From: Paenibacillus cellulositrophicus
Lineage (GTDB): Bacteria > Bacillota > Bacilli > Paenibacillales > Paenibacillaceae
Assembly: GCF_009363095.1 (NCBI RefSeq)
Contig: NZ_CP045295.1
Location: 1,612,001 to 1,676,000 of the forward strand
Direction: 5' to 3'
DNA: 64,000 nt
A program made the position numbers and the translations under genes. The notes under the pieces are model-generated. The model saw only the letters and a list, made by a program, of their open reading frames with translations, was not told the DNA's origin and searched no databases. Below are positions 17,668 to 27,500 of this stretch, in pieces. Position 1 is the stretch's first letter; the number at the start of each line of letters is the position of its first letter.

Positions 17668-19368
17668 CTAGCACTCTTTCAGCGTCACTTCCGGCCCCAG
17701 CGTAATCTCAAACGCCCGCTCCCAAATGAATGCCGGATTGTCGTAGTCCAGAGACGCGCAAGCATACGTCGCATACGACCATCCGGACGGCTTGATCCGC
17801 CACACGTTCTGCGACACGCCGAGCTCGAATGCCTTTCTGGCAGCCAGCGCCTCCGTGTTCGCCTGCATGCGTTCGCGAAGCATCTCGACCAGAACCTTAT
17901 AGTCTTCCGGCGAGTTGAACAGGAGAATGTTTTGGTCCGCATACGGTACGTTGGAGTATAGGGTGTGTGCCCGCGAGTACGCTCGAATTTCGGCAATCGT
18001 GATCTTCTTATAGTAGTAGTCCTTGAGGAATCGCTTGAACAGCAGCGATCCGTGCGCATTCACTGCCTCTTGCAGCGCCGGCGGCCGCTTCTCCGTGCCA
18101 AGGTATACGAATCGGGCCTGGGCCATGCCGAGGGCCATGCCGATTTTGTTGCCGGCCGTGTTCCACGCGCTGTATCCCAGAAGCTGTCCGGTGGACACGC
18201 TGTCGAGCAGCGCTTCGGTTACGGTCGCATCGGCGGCGCCTCCCCCGACAAAATCAATCACCAGCGTCGGAATCCGGCCGGCGCTGTTCGCTTCCATCCG
18301 GCTCACGGCGGCTCCGATCTCGCTGGCGCTGGTAACCGCCACGATTTCGATGTCATAGGCTGCCGTGTCAACGAACTCCCCGCCGACGATGTCCACATGA
18401 TGCCGGATATTATCGTGCACGCTCATATACTCGTAAGGATTGACGATGGTCGACCCGTCCGGCCCAAAATATTTGACGCCGTATTTCGGACGGGAGCTGT
18501 ACCTGTGAAGCTCCTTCGCCATCCGGCCCAGCAGAGAGTATCCCAGCGCATCGGCATCGGGGAGAATGATCGCTTTGTCCGGATTCTGGCCGCCGGTGCC
18601 GCCCAAATGCTCATTCACAAAGGCTTCCAGGTAAGCAATTTCGTTGGCCTGTACTCCCTGGGTATAGGAGTCATCCACCCCCACTGCGAGAAAATCCACG
18701 TATCCTTCACGGACGAGCCGCTCAATGATATATCGGTTGGTCTTGAATTTATGCCTTCTGGCATTATAGTACTGCTCTTTGTCAAAAAGGGTAGGCTCTC
18801 CGAACGAAGTGCCGTCGGGTTTCGTGTCATACCCTTCCAAAATGCCCTCGAACGTGGTTGCGACCGCCCGCGGCTGCTGGGCAAAGGCTCTGGCTTCATC
18901 GTATGCAGCCTGGGTCAGGCCTTCCACAAACACCGTGGTCGCCAGCCGCATAATCGTATCCAGCACATAGACCGGCTTACGCGGGTAGGCCCGCTTCACT
19001 TCCCGAACGACGTCCAGCAGTTTGGTAGTCTCGGGGTCGTAATCAGGGTAGGTGCCGCCCGCGCTTGGACGAAGCCGTCTGCTGCCGATTAACCCGCCGT
19101 AGGCCAGCATATCCGTCGAAATGATAAATCCGTCTGCCTGAGCGGCGTGTTCCCTGATAAATCGGCGGATATTCCGCGTCTTTCCGTACGTCGGCGATGA
19201 GGTGCTCACCAGCTGGCCGCCTTCGGCCACGGCTTTGGAATCGAGGCGATTGGCAATATCCTCCTTGTTGGGGACAATCAGCTGGATTCCTGCGGATCTC
19301 CCCTGCACGATTACATCATCCAAATTGGCAGGACGGTCGTCCAGCGGCACATAAAGCACTTTTTTCAT
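17668..19368 (-). CDS. DUF4127 family protein
   Basis: A 566-residue soluble protein with the features of DUF4127: the N-terminal LYVPLDDRPANLDDV, then ISTDMLAYGGLIGSRR (about 85-100), DFLAVGVDDSYTQGVQANE, and a C-terminal part with YSAWNTAGNKIGMALGMAQA. Conserved Asp, Asn and Tyr-rich motifs suggest an enzyme, but no reaction is known to me. The ATG at 19368 has AAAGGAG 10 bases upstream; an earlier in-frame start at 19389 lacks one. It faces the ABC importer operon across a shared terminator and is not in an operon itself. Homologues are common in Paenibacillus and other bacteria rich in carbohydrate enzymes, but its function remains open. Confidence 0.8.
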   Translation of the reverse strand: MKKVLYVPLDDRPANLDDVIVQGRSAGIQLIVPNKEDIANRLDSKAVAEGGQLVSTSSPTYGKTRNIRRFIREHAAQADGFIISTDMLAYGGLIGSRRLRPSAGGTYPDYDPETTKLLDVVREVKRAYPRKPVYVLDTIMRLATTVFVEGLTQAAYDEARAFAQQPRAVATTFEGILEGYDTKPDGTSFGEPTLFDKEQYYNARRHKFKTNRYIIERLVREGYVDFLAVGVDDSYTQGVQANEIAYLEAFVNEHLGGTGGQNPDKAIILPDADALGYSLLGRMAKELHRYSSRPKYGVKYFGPDGSTIVNPYEYMSVHDNIRHHVDIVGGEFVDTAAYDIEIVAVTSASEIGAAVSRMEANSAGRIPTLVIDFVGGGAADATVTEALLDSVSTGQLLGYSAWNTAGNKIGMALGMAQARFVYLGTEKRPPALQEAVNAHGSLLFKRFLKDYYYKKITIAEIRAYSRAHTLYSNVPYADQNILLFNSPEDYKVLVEMLRERMQANTEALAARKAFELGVSQNVWRIKPSGWSYATYACASLDYDNPAFIWERAFEITLGPEVTLKEC

Positions 19369-19780
19369 AAGAGAACATCTCCTTTGCATGCTTGATTTGT
19401 CGTATTACGCGGCGCTGCTGAATACGGTTAAACTCAAGATGGCTTATCATGCCGGAGGAAAGCTTACTCCATGGGCAGCCGTATCGGATTTCCGGATATC
19501 CGACGCTGCCGCTGCCGCGTCGTTCTTTAAGGGTAGGCACCTTCCATCTTCGGCTGATTCGGATCCATGAACCCATAATATCATATACCGTAACGATACG
19601 CAATATAATATTTGGTTTTTTATTCCTCCAACGAGAAGGACATCCACCCTCTAAATTTGCGCAAGCAGACGGAGCATTTTCCAGTATTTCTCGGATTCAT
19701 TCTCATCTATAGGCCGCATCGAAATTGCGTCTTTCAGCTAAGCTATTAGGAATCCTCCGGTTACTTACTATACTTTCAAG
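19369..19780. other. Intergenic stretch without recognised gene
   Basis: About 410 bases between the DUF4127 gene and the trhO promoter. Short open frames exist on both strands but lack ribosome binding sites and recognisable protein features. A perfect CGGATATCCG palindrome within a longer imperfect repeat lies near 19485-19505. Nothing else was recognised. Confidence 0.4.
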
Positions 19781-19810
19781 TTGACTATGTATGCCCTATT
19801 CATCTACAAT
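19781..19810 (+). promoter_or_regulatory. Promoter of trhO
   Basis: TTGACT (19781-19786) and TACAAT (19805-19810) with an 18-base spacer, about 37 bases before the start codon. Confidence 0.7.
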
Positions 19811-19846
19811 ATATAAGGTAAATTTACAAGAACAGGTGAAGAAGCA

Positions 19847-20749
19847 ATGACAACGAAGCAAGAATACCGTATTTTGTTATATTATAAATTCGTCAACATC
19901 CCTGATCCTGAGCAGTTCACTGCGGAGCATCTGCAGTATTGCAAAGATCTGGGCGTCAAAGGCCGCATTCTGATCGCCTCTGAAGGCATCAACGGCACGC
20001 TGTCCGGCACCGTGGAACAAACCGAGAAGTATATGAACGACCTGAAAGCGAATCCGCTGTTCTCTGATATCGTCTTCAAGATCGATGAGTCGGAAGGCCA
20101 TGCGTTCAAGAAAATTTTTGTCCGTCACAAGAAAGAGCTCGTCACGTTCCGTTACGAGGAGCCGCTTGATCCCAACGTCATCGGCGGGAAGCGTCTGTCT
20201 CCGGAAGAGTTCCATGAGCTGCTTCAGCAGGATGACGTTATCGTCCTGGACGGCCGCAACGACTATGAATACGAAATCGGACATTTCCGCGGCGCCATCC
20301 GTCCGGATGTCGAGTCGTTCCGCGAATTTCCGGAATGGATTCGCAACAATATGAGCCAGTTCAAGGACAAGAAAATTCTGACCTACTGCACTGGCGGCAT
20401 CCGCTGCGAGAAGCTGACCGGCTTCATGATCAAAGAAGGCTTTCAGGATGTTGCCCAGCTTGAAGGCGGCATCGTAACATACGGCAAGGACCCTAAAGTC
20501 AAAGGACATTTATGGGACGGCAAATGCTACGTCTTTGACGAGCGCATTTCGGTGCCGATCAACCGTACGGAAGAAGATGTCGTGATCGCCAAGTGCATCC
20601 ACTGCGGCAAAACGCATGACCGCTATATCAACTGCGCCAACCCGACCTGCAACAAACAGCATGTTTGCTGCGAAGAGTGCGAAGAGATCCATCAGTCCTT
20701 CTGCTCCGACGAGTGCCGGGACGTCATCATGGCAGCCAAGACCAACTGA
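19847..20749 (+). CDS. trhO: tRNA uridine(34) hydroxylase TrhO
   Basis: A 300-residue rhodanese-domain protein of the TrhO/YbfQ family, which forms 5-hydroxyuridine at tRNA position 34 using molecular oxygen. N-terminal ferredoxin-like domain ([37 protein letters not shown]), central rhodanese domain ([20 protein letters not shown]; catalytic loop [12 protein letters not shown] with Cys181), then a C-terminal cysteine-rich segment ([26 protein letters not shown]) likely binding zinc, as in the longer Firmicute forms. The start follows AGGTGAAG. Monocistronic: own promoter and a terminator directly after. Confidence 0.95.
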   Translation: MTTKQEYRILLYYKFVNIPDPEQFTAEHLQYCKDLGVKGRILIASEGINGTLSGTVEQTEKYMNDLKANPLFSDIVFKIDESEGHAFKKIFVRHKKELVTFRYEEPLDPNVIGGKRLSPEEFHELLQQDDVIVLDGRNDYEYEIGHFRGAIRPDVESFREFPEWIRNNMSQFKDKKILTYCTGGIRCEKLTGFMIKEGFQDVAQLEGGIVTYGKDPKVKGHLWDGKCYVFDERISVPINRTEEDVVIAKCIHCGKTHDRYINCANPTCNKQHVCCEECEEIHQSFCSDECRDVIMAAKTN

Positions 20750-20765
20750 TCGGGTACACCTATCC

Positions 20766-20811
20766 AAAAAAACGGCAGTTCCTCTCTCTGAGAGGAGCTT
20801 GCCGTTTTTTT
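20766..20811 (+). terminator. Terminator of trhO
   Basis: AAAAAAACGGCA...TGCCGTTTTTTT with an inner AGAGGA/TCCTCT stem and a small bulge, followed by seven T. A and T tracts on both sides could make it act in both directions. Confidence 0.85.
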
Positions 20812-20860
20812 GTTAATACGTGGCGGGCGAAAAGCCGTTTTCTTCCATCCTCCAGGCATA

Positions 20861-20897
20861 AAAACAGCCCGTCCCTCGAATGCCAGGGAACGGGCTG
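20861..20897 (-). terminator. Terminator of the DUF2207 gene
   Basis: On the minus strand CAGCCCGTTCCCT pairs with AGGGACGGGCTG and is followed by TTTTT. It lies about 75 bases beyond the stop of the DUF2207 gene. Confidence 0.8.
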
Positions 20898-20970
20898 CTG
20901 CGGATTTACGTGGTAATCTCAATTGTTATCGGTTATTCCTGGGCGGTGCAGTCGGACGATTTGGCGTATG

Positions 20971-22908
20971 CTAGAACGCGCCGGTTCCCCCGCCTCCGCC
21001 TCCTCCCCCGCCGTCACTGAAGCTTGACGAGGAACTGCTGCTGCCTCCGACGCCCATCGGCTTCAGGAGCAGGTGATTTTGCGTATAATTCAAGGATTCC
21101 ATAATTTCCACGCTGAATAATGCGGGCACGGCTGCGGCCAAGGCAGCGCCTGACGTTCCGGTCTGCTTACGGTGTTTAATGTACCGCGGAACGGTCCCAA
21201 GCAGGGCGGCATACTCCGCGGCCTGCTCTGTTTCCAGCGGTTCGCCTGCGTAGGACATCTCTCCTTTTCCGAGCGTACTCCGTAGTGCCTTGAGTGCATA
21301 ACGATAGCGATGCGTCTCCCAGGACAGCACATGAACGGGAATGCTCCATACAAACAGAGCGGAACATACCGTCAGGATCAGATAGTCGCCCGAAATATCA
21401 TGCACGATTTGGGAGCCCATAATAAAGCATGCGAGCAGATACAGGAAGATCCACAGCTTATTCCGGAAACGGATGGACGCCCATACCCCTCCGGCACCAA
21501 GCAGCACGGCGGTTAGCACGATCATGAGCGTGGACGCCGCGTCGGTGTACAGCAGATACAGCAGCAGGCCGTAATTCACCGCAGCCGTCAGCGGAATGAA
21601 CAGCTTCAGCAGCGGATTGGGCCGGACCTGCCCCGAATAAGGCTGGGTACGCGACAGCAGCCTGATCCACTTCATCAGCCGGTCGGCATGCTTAACCGAC
21701 TTTGCCCGGTACTGCTTGACGATCCTTGCGCTCTGCCGCTCCTTAAACGTTGGTCCCGCCAAGGAATCCAGCTTGAAGATCAGACTGCCGTTGATTTCTT
21801 CGAACAGCCAGCCGACAAGATGCTTCTCCGCCGGGTTGAGCTGGTCCATCCTGCCCGTAAAGGTGAACAGCAGCGTGAATTCGGGAGCCGTCGGCTCTTC
21901 CTGGAAGCGTTTGGAAGCCGGGACCTGCTTCACGGTCACGTAACCCTTCTGCCGCAGCGATAACAATCCGGCCATGAAGTCTTCCCTTTTTAACCGGCCT
22001 TTGCGCAGCATATACATGAGAAGCAGCGGATCCGCTTCATCGATGTCCTGCCGGGTGACATCCCCGCGCCGCAGCCAGGCCGAAATTTTTCTCCACGACA
22101 AAGCGTACAGCAGCGCACCTACAATGAAAACAGCCATGCCGACTTGCACAACCGGACGGATGGCGTTCATTCGATCGTCACGGGCGGCAAGCCGGTCCTG
22201 GTATTTCTGCTCGGCAGACAGCTGCTTTTGCAAAGAAACCTGTTCCTCGGAAGCCGTCATTTGGGATAACTGATCCGGTGGAAAATAGACCACCATATGC
22301 GCCGTGCCATCACTCTTCAAATCATCGGTTTCATAGTGAACCGCTGGCGGCCCTTCGCTTGTAATCTTCCCGCCCGAACGGTCATGCAAAAAGGCATGAA
22401 CGTCGCCGTCCTTATAATCGCCGGGCATAAACAAGTCGACGGACACCTGGTGAAGATCCTCTTGGTTATTTTTAAAGAAGCTCCATTCCAGCTTGCCCGT
22501 TTCGCCATACCTGACCGCCGCATGGTCAATCCGGTAGCGGTAATAGGCCTGTTTCGTTTCGTTCTGCGCGGCATCGTATATGTAATACGTATCATTGTCG
22601 TCGTCCCATTGGACATCCAGCCGCTGCAAGTTTTCGTAGGAGAAACTGCCTAGCTTCGGATGCTCCGGGGGTACATAGGCTTCAAAAAATTCAACCCCCT
22701 TCTGATCCGCCCGATCAATCGCACGCGTCATTCCGTTAAAGCTGCCCTTAAAGGTATACGTAAACAGTTCTTCGACATACAAGTCTCCATCCGGCCCGAG
22801 GTAAGCCCTGGATTCCACGCGGTCCATCGAGTAGCTCTTCTTGTCTCCGCAACCGGTTATCCCAAGGACCAGGACTAGGCTGCCCAGCAGTAGCCACCAT
22901 CTCCTCAT
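20971..22908 (-). CDS. DUF2207 domain membrane protein
   Basis: A 645-residue protein. An N-terminal signal with lipobox ITGC (Cys20) is followed by an extracellular DUF2207 beta domain (~30-240: VEELFTYTFKGSFNGMTRAI; YRYRIDHAAVRYGETGKLEW). A membrane helix at ~285-305 (VGMAVFIVGALLYALSW) precedes a cytoplasmic domain with LLLMYMLRKGRLKREDFMAG, which resembles a winged helix; two or three more helices follow near 480-540. The extreme C-terminus is a Ser tract, then a run of nine Gly, then TGAF, a hallmark of the family. The role is unknown. The ATG at 22908 has GGGAGTGAG just upstream. Confidence 0.88.
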   Translation of the reverse strand: MRRWWLLLGSLVLVLGITGCGDKKSYSMDRVESRAYLGPDGDLYVEELFTYTFKGSFNGMTRAIDRADQKGVEFFEAYVPPEHPKLGSFSYENLQRLDVQWDDDNDTYYIYDAAQNETKQAYYRYRIDHAAVRYGETGKLEWSFFKNNQEDLHQVSVDLFMPGDYKDGDVHAFLHDRSGGKITSEGPPAVHYETDDLKSDGTAHMVVYFPPDQLSQMTASEEQVSLQKQLSAEQKYQDRLAARDDRMNAIRPVVQVGMAVFIVGALLYALSWRKISAWLRRGDVTRQDIDEADPLLLMYMLRKGRLKREDFMAGLLSLRQKGYVTVKQVPASKRFQEEPTAPEFTLLFTFTGRMDQLNPAEKHLVGWLFEEINGSLIFKLDSLAGPTFKERQSARIVKQYRAKSVKHADRLMKWIRLLSRTQPYSGQVRPNPLLKLFIPLTAAVNYGLLLYLLYTDAASTLMIVLTAVLLGAGGVWASIRFRNKLWIFLYLLACFIMGSQIVHDISGDYLILTVCSALFVWSIPVHVLSWETHRYRYALKALRSTLGKGEMSYAGEPLETEQAAEYAALLGTVPRYIKHRKQTGTSGAALAAAVPALFSVEIMESLNYTQNHLLLKPMGVGGSSSSSSSFSDGGGGGGGGGTGAF

Positions 22909-23198
22909 GCGCTCACTCCCATCTCCATACTTCTTGCTCTCTCTACTGACTATGCACAGATTCAAATGCCGCGTCCCTGTCATTCAAAGAGCTGTATTCT
23001 TCGGGTTACAGCGGCTGCCATAGACGTTTTCTATTATATTAACAAATGCCCCCTAGTGGAAAACAAGTGCATATGGTACCAAAATATGAGTTTTTTCGCC
23101 ATTTATTGTTGGAATATACGTCTTCCGTCGCATACTTTCACTGTCTTTCGGTATGTGTTCATTGGAGGACAAAGGCATCATTTTATGCGTTATAACCT
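22909..23198. other. Intergenic stretch upstream of the DUF2207 gene
   Basis: AT-rich sequence that should hold the minus-strand promoter of the DUF2207 gene. I could not single out a convincing -35/-10 pair. No gene recognised. Confidence 0.4.
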
Positions 23199-23261
23199 AA
23201 AAAAGACTGCCCCGGATGATCAACCGACACAAAAGGTCGGTCACCCAAAGGCAGCCTATAG
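23199..23261 (-). terminator. Branched terminator of the unknown 360-aa gene
   Basis: On the minus strand AGGCTGCC pairs with GGCAGTCT and encloses an inner ACCGAC/GTCGGT hairpin; TTTTTT follows. It starts 17 bases after the stop of the upstream gene. Confidence 0.75.
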
Positions 23262-23277
23262 TAAATGAACATGCTGA

Positions 23278-24360
23278 TTACAGAAGGTCGTCAACCGGTT
23301 CAAAACCGGTACCGGGATCGTACTCCATCCGGTGGGAGCAATGCATCAGTGCTTCCAGGCAGCGTTCACGTCCTGCATGATAGCCGGCAAAAAATTTCCG
23401 CTCGATGCGGATCGACAGCACCGTAATGTACTCCTCCTGCCCGGTCTTTCCGTTCAGTTTGGTGTCCCTCGCCTGCACGACGACCGACTCCAGTGGGAGC
23501 AGGGCAAACAGCTCGCCTGCAATCCGGAGGACGGAGCCGCAGATGTATTTCAGCTCCAGGTCATTGCGTTCGGGAACGGTCAGTTCAGGCGAAGCGACTC
23601 CTGCTTCGGTGCGGACTTTCGCCTCGCGCGGGATCACCTGCTGGGAATTGACATCCAGTTCCACTTCCACCTCGGAGCTGCTTCGGACGCTGAACTCGAG
23701 GCCGCTCCCCAGCATCGTCAATTCCTGCAGCGGGGCCATCTCTTCCAGAACCCGCAAATAGGCGGTACGGTTGCCGTCCAGGATGTCGTGTGCAAAATCG
23801 TTGGCTGCTTTCCATGCCAGATAGTCTTTACGATCCTCTTCCCGGGCCAGCTGAACCTGCCTTTCGAGCTCCTCCCGGATCATGGCATCCTGCTTGAGGA
23901 GCTTCTGGATACGGGTCGGCTGGAACGCAGCTAAATTCTCCTCAGCCAGCTTCTCTTTCGGCCCCTGTTCCCCTCTCGGGAACGGAGGAGCCATGGCAGC
24001 AAGAACATCCCAGAATACCGGCTCCCCGTATGTTTGATCGATCGTCGCGATCCACTCCAGCTGATTGTCGTACCAATCGGCCTCAAACGCTAATTTTTCC
24101 GCCTCGTTCCAAGCGGTCTGCCCCTGCTGCCGGTTTATAAGTTCACGGCGCTTAAGATAAGCGCTGCTGTAGGTCGGTGTGGTAGAAAAAAGAGAGGCTA
24201 TAGAGCCTGCTGCCGCTGACGCAGCCGCATGTTCGTCACGAGGCATATATCCGCTGACAGGCGGCGAATCTGCGCCCTGTTCGCGGCTTCCCCCTGTATC
24301 CATGCTGTACAGATGAGGCCCTGAATTGGTTAGGATACCGTAATTGTATCGATTTCGCAT
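23278..24360 (-). CDS. Unrecognised 360-aa protein
   Basis: No family was recognised. The protein is soluble, without signal peptide or membrane segments. Residues 1-70 are low in predicted structure (Gly/Ser/Ala-rich); ~70-215 are strongly helical and charged (RREDRKDYLAWKAANDFAH-like stretches, REELERQVQLAREEDRKDYL); ~220-360 look like a beta-alpha domain (LEFSVRSSSEVEVELDVNSQ; LFALLPLESVVVQARDTKLN; YITVLSIRIERKFFAGYHAG; ECLEALMHCSHRMEYDPG-like end). The C-terminal domain looks like a catalytic or ligand-binding fold but shows no motif I can name. GAGGAG lies 9 bases before the ATG at 24360, and a terminator follows the gene, so it stands alone. Confidence 0.75.
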   Translation of the reverse strand: MRNRYNYGILTNSGPHLYSMDTGGSREQGADSPPVSGYMPRDEHAAASAAAGSIASLFSTTPTYSSAYLKRRELINRQQGQTAWNEAEKLAFEADWYDNQLEWIATIDQTYGEPVFWDVLAAMAPPFPRGEQGPKEKLAEENLAAFQPTRIQKLLKQDAMIREELERQVQLAREEDRKDYLAWKAANDFAHDILDGNRTAYLRVLEEMAPLQELTMLGSGLEFSVRSSSEVEVELDVNSQQVIPREAKVRTEAGVASPELTVPERNDLELKYICGSVLRIAGELFALLPLESVVVQARDTKLNGKTGQEEYITVLSIRIERKFFAGYHAGRERCLEALMHCSHRMEYDPGTGFEPVDDLL

Positions 24361-24525
24361 ACATTCTTCTCCTCATTCCCAAGTCCGTGAATGGATCACA
24401 AGTAATAGGTCATTTATACTAAATCATAGAGGTAAATTTCGCCATTGCCGTTCATATTCCTGCATCCTTTTCATGAAAATTTATCGGGATCAAATGGAGC
24501 ACGGCCGGTTCTCGCAGCTGGACAA

Positions 24526-24555
24526 GAAAAAAACCGGCCCCTCCCAGGTCCGGTT
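24526..24555 (-). terminator. Terminator of the SNF2 helicase gene
   Basis: On the minus strand AACCGG pairs with CCGGTT around a 12-base loop, followed by TTTTTTT; it lies about 30 bases beyond the gene's stop. Confidence 0.8.
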
Positions 24556-24585
24556 CATGGTACTTCCATGAAATAAAATGGCTCT

Positions 24586-27500
24586 CTATAAGGCAAGCAG
24601 CTCGCGGATTTCCTGCTCAGTCAAGGTCGTGACCGCGTCATCCGCCGACTCCATCACCTCGCGGATCAAATCCTTCTTCCGCTGCTGCAGCTCCAGCATC
24701 TTTTCCTCCACGGTGCCTTTCGTCACCAGGCGAATAACCTGGACCACGTTTTTCTGCCCCATCCGGTGGGCGCGTCCCGCGGCCTGCTCTTCCACCGCCG
24801 GATTCCACCACAAATCGTACAGGATGACCGTGTCCGCTCCGGTCAAGTTCAGCCCTGTCCCGCCCGCTTTGAGCGAGATCAGGAATACGTCGTTCTCTCC
24901 CTGGTTAAACCGCGAGCACGTGTCCACCCTCTCCTTGGCCGGAGTCTGCCCGTCCAGATAAAAGACCGGAATCCCCCGCTCGCCCAGCTCGCTGCGGATG
25001 ATCCGGAGCATGCTCGTAAACTGGGAAAAGATCAGGATCCGCCGCCCGCTGCTGAGGCATTCGTCGACCACGTCCAGCAGCTGGGAGAGCTTGCCGGCCG
25101 GACCTTCGTACCCGTCCACAAACAGCGAGGGATGGCAGCACAGCTGACGGAGCCTCGTGATGCCGGCCAATATTTTCATCCGGCTCTTCTGGAACCCCTC
25201 CATCTCCAGGTCACGGATCGTCTCTTCCTTGAATTCCTCAAGGTAAGCGGCGTACAGCTTCTTCTGCTCAAGGCTGAGCTCCGAGCGCTGAACGGTCTCG
25301 ATCCGTTCCGGCAGCTCGTCCAGCACATCGGCCCTTAACCGGCGTAAAATGAACGGCTGCACAATTCGGGAGATCTGGCCGCGGGTCAGGCCGCGGAAAG
25401 CTTTCTGACCCGTAAAAAGACCCGGGAATACCGCCTCGAAAATCGACCACAGCTCATCCACCGCGTTTTCGATCGGCGTGCCCGTCAGCGCAAACCGCCG
25501 CTCCGCACGGATTTCCCGCACCGCTTGGGCGGTCTGCGTCGCGTAATTTTTGATCATCTGGGCTTCGTCAAGAAACAGGGTGCTGAAGCCCATCTCCCGG
25601 TACAGCCGGATATCCTTGCGCAGGGACGGATAGGAGGTGATAATTACGTCTGCTTGCTGTGCAGCAAGGCTGTTATGAGATTCGGTTTCTGCGCCCGCAG
25701 CCGCTATGCGAAGCAGGGAGTCGCTGCGCTCCTTCCGCGCGCCCAGAGCCACATGAACCTGAACGGACGGAGCGAATTTCTGGAACTCGCTCTCCCAGTT
25801 ATATACGAGCGATGCGGGGGATACGATCAGGACCGGAAGGTGCCCGCCTTCCTTCTCCCTGCGTTCGGACACAATGTAGGCAATGCTTTGCAGCGTTTTG
25901 CCCAGCCCCATGTCGTCGGCCAGAATCCCGCCGAACCGGTAATGGCCGAGCGTCTTCAGCCACTGGAAGCCGTCCCGCTGATAATCCCTGAGCACGTCGG
26001 CAAGCTCCTCAGGAACATCGAAGTCCATCTGCTCGGGATGCGTCATATGATCAATCAGCTGGCGCAGCGATTTCCCCATCTGCACCCCGTAAGCCCGGCC
26101 TTCCTTGTCACGGAGCTGCAGCCCCTTGACCAGAGGAAGATGGATGCGGCTGCCGGTAATATCGCCTTTTTTCATCCCGAGCTCGTCATACAGCTCGCCG
26201 AAGGTTTGGAAGGCTTCCTTTTCCAGGGACACATACGCACCGCCGGGAAGACGGTAATACTTCCGCTTCTCAATCACGCTCAGCAGCAGCTTGCGGATTT
26301 CTTTGTCGCTCACATGGTCCAGCTCAAAGTTGATCTCGAGCCAGTTGGTCGTATGGTCCGTGTCCGCCTTGATTTTCGGAGGCTTGTTCGGATTGTGCAT
26401 CAGCTGCTTGACGGCGGGAGTGGCGTATACTTGGACCCATTTCTCCAGCTTGGGCAGCAAATGAAACAGGATATCGTATACGCTGTCTTCTTCCGACAGG
26501 TCCAGCACCATTTCGCGTCCGCTCTGCACAAAGTCCGTTCCTTTCAACGCCTCGATCATCCGCCGCTCCTTATCGGTATCCCGGACCAGAATAAAGTCGC
26601 CGTCTTTCCGGGCATCTGTATCGGCAAATGCATCGATCACAACCCCGTCGTACACGAATTCCAGCCTAGCGGTCAGCTCGGTTTCGTCCCGGTCCAAATA
26701 CAGCTTGACCACGAGGTCCGGCTGCACCAGCTGATCCCGGACGCTGGCGTCCATGCCGACCTTCCCAATGCGCCGCAAGCCGGGAACCACCTTCTCCATC
26801 AGTGCGTCCATCTGGTGCGGCGATATGTTAATCCGCTTATGATCATAGCGGTATATCAAGGTTTTCATCTCTGACAGCAGGAGCAGGTCGCGCACCGGCA
26901 GCCGGTATATCGTGCCGTCAACAGCTGCGCAGCCGTACGCGGTCATCACGACGACCCGCTTCAGCCCGTTGATTTCCAGATGATAGGCGTCGCCGCTATC
27001 GATGCTGCCCACATGGAACGACAGCGGTATCTGGCCTTCACCCAGCTGAATCGGCTGAGGCGAAGCATACTCGCGCTCCATCATGGCCCCGGCCTTGACC
27101 AGCAAGGGCAGCAGCTCGTTCCAGCCCAGCGGCGGGATCGTCAGCATCCGCTGGCTGCCCGAGGCTGCGAAGCCGGGAATGGAGCGGCCTGCTTCGTCAT
27201 ACGCGAACTCGCTGCCGCAAATCCGGATCAGCATGTCGATGACCGCCCAGTCCTCGGGCCGGAACGTGTGCTGCTTCGGGCTGTATGTGAACAGCTTGGT
27301 AAAAGGCAGGCTTCTCCCTTCCTCGATGTGAAGCAGAAACTGCCTGATATTTTGCACGACGTACAGCCGGTTCGATCCGACCTTCATCTCGATCCGGAAC
27401 TTCGGCTCCGGCTGATACTCGTCCGTCACTTTGCAGATCCATTCCACAGCCAGCGTTTCCTTAAGCACGCTCGCCGCTTTCTGGCCGGTCTTCAGCCGTT

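Noticed and set aside
19388..19647. Several short frames in the DUF4127-trhO gap
   Set aside because: Overlapping on both strands, no ribosome binding sites, no protein-like pattern.
25525..26874. 449-codon open frame opposite the SNF2 helicase
   Set aside because: Antisense frame arising from third-position GC; no recognisable fold and no start signal.
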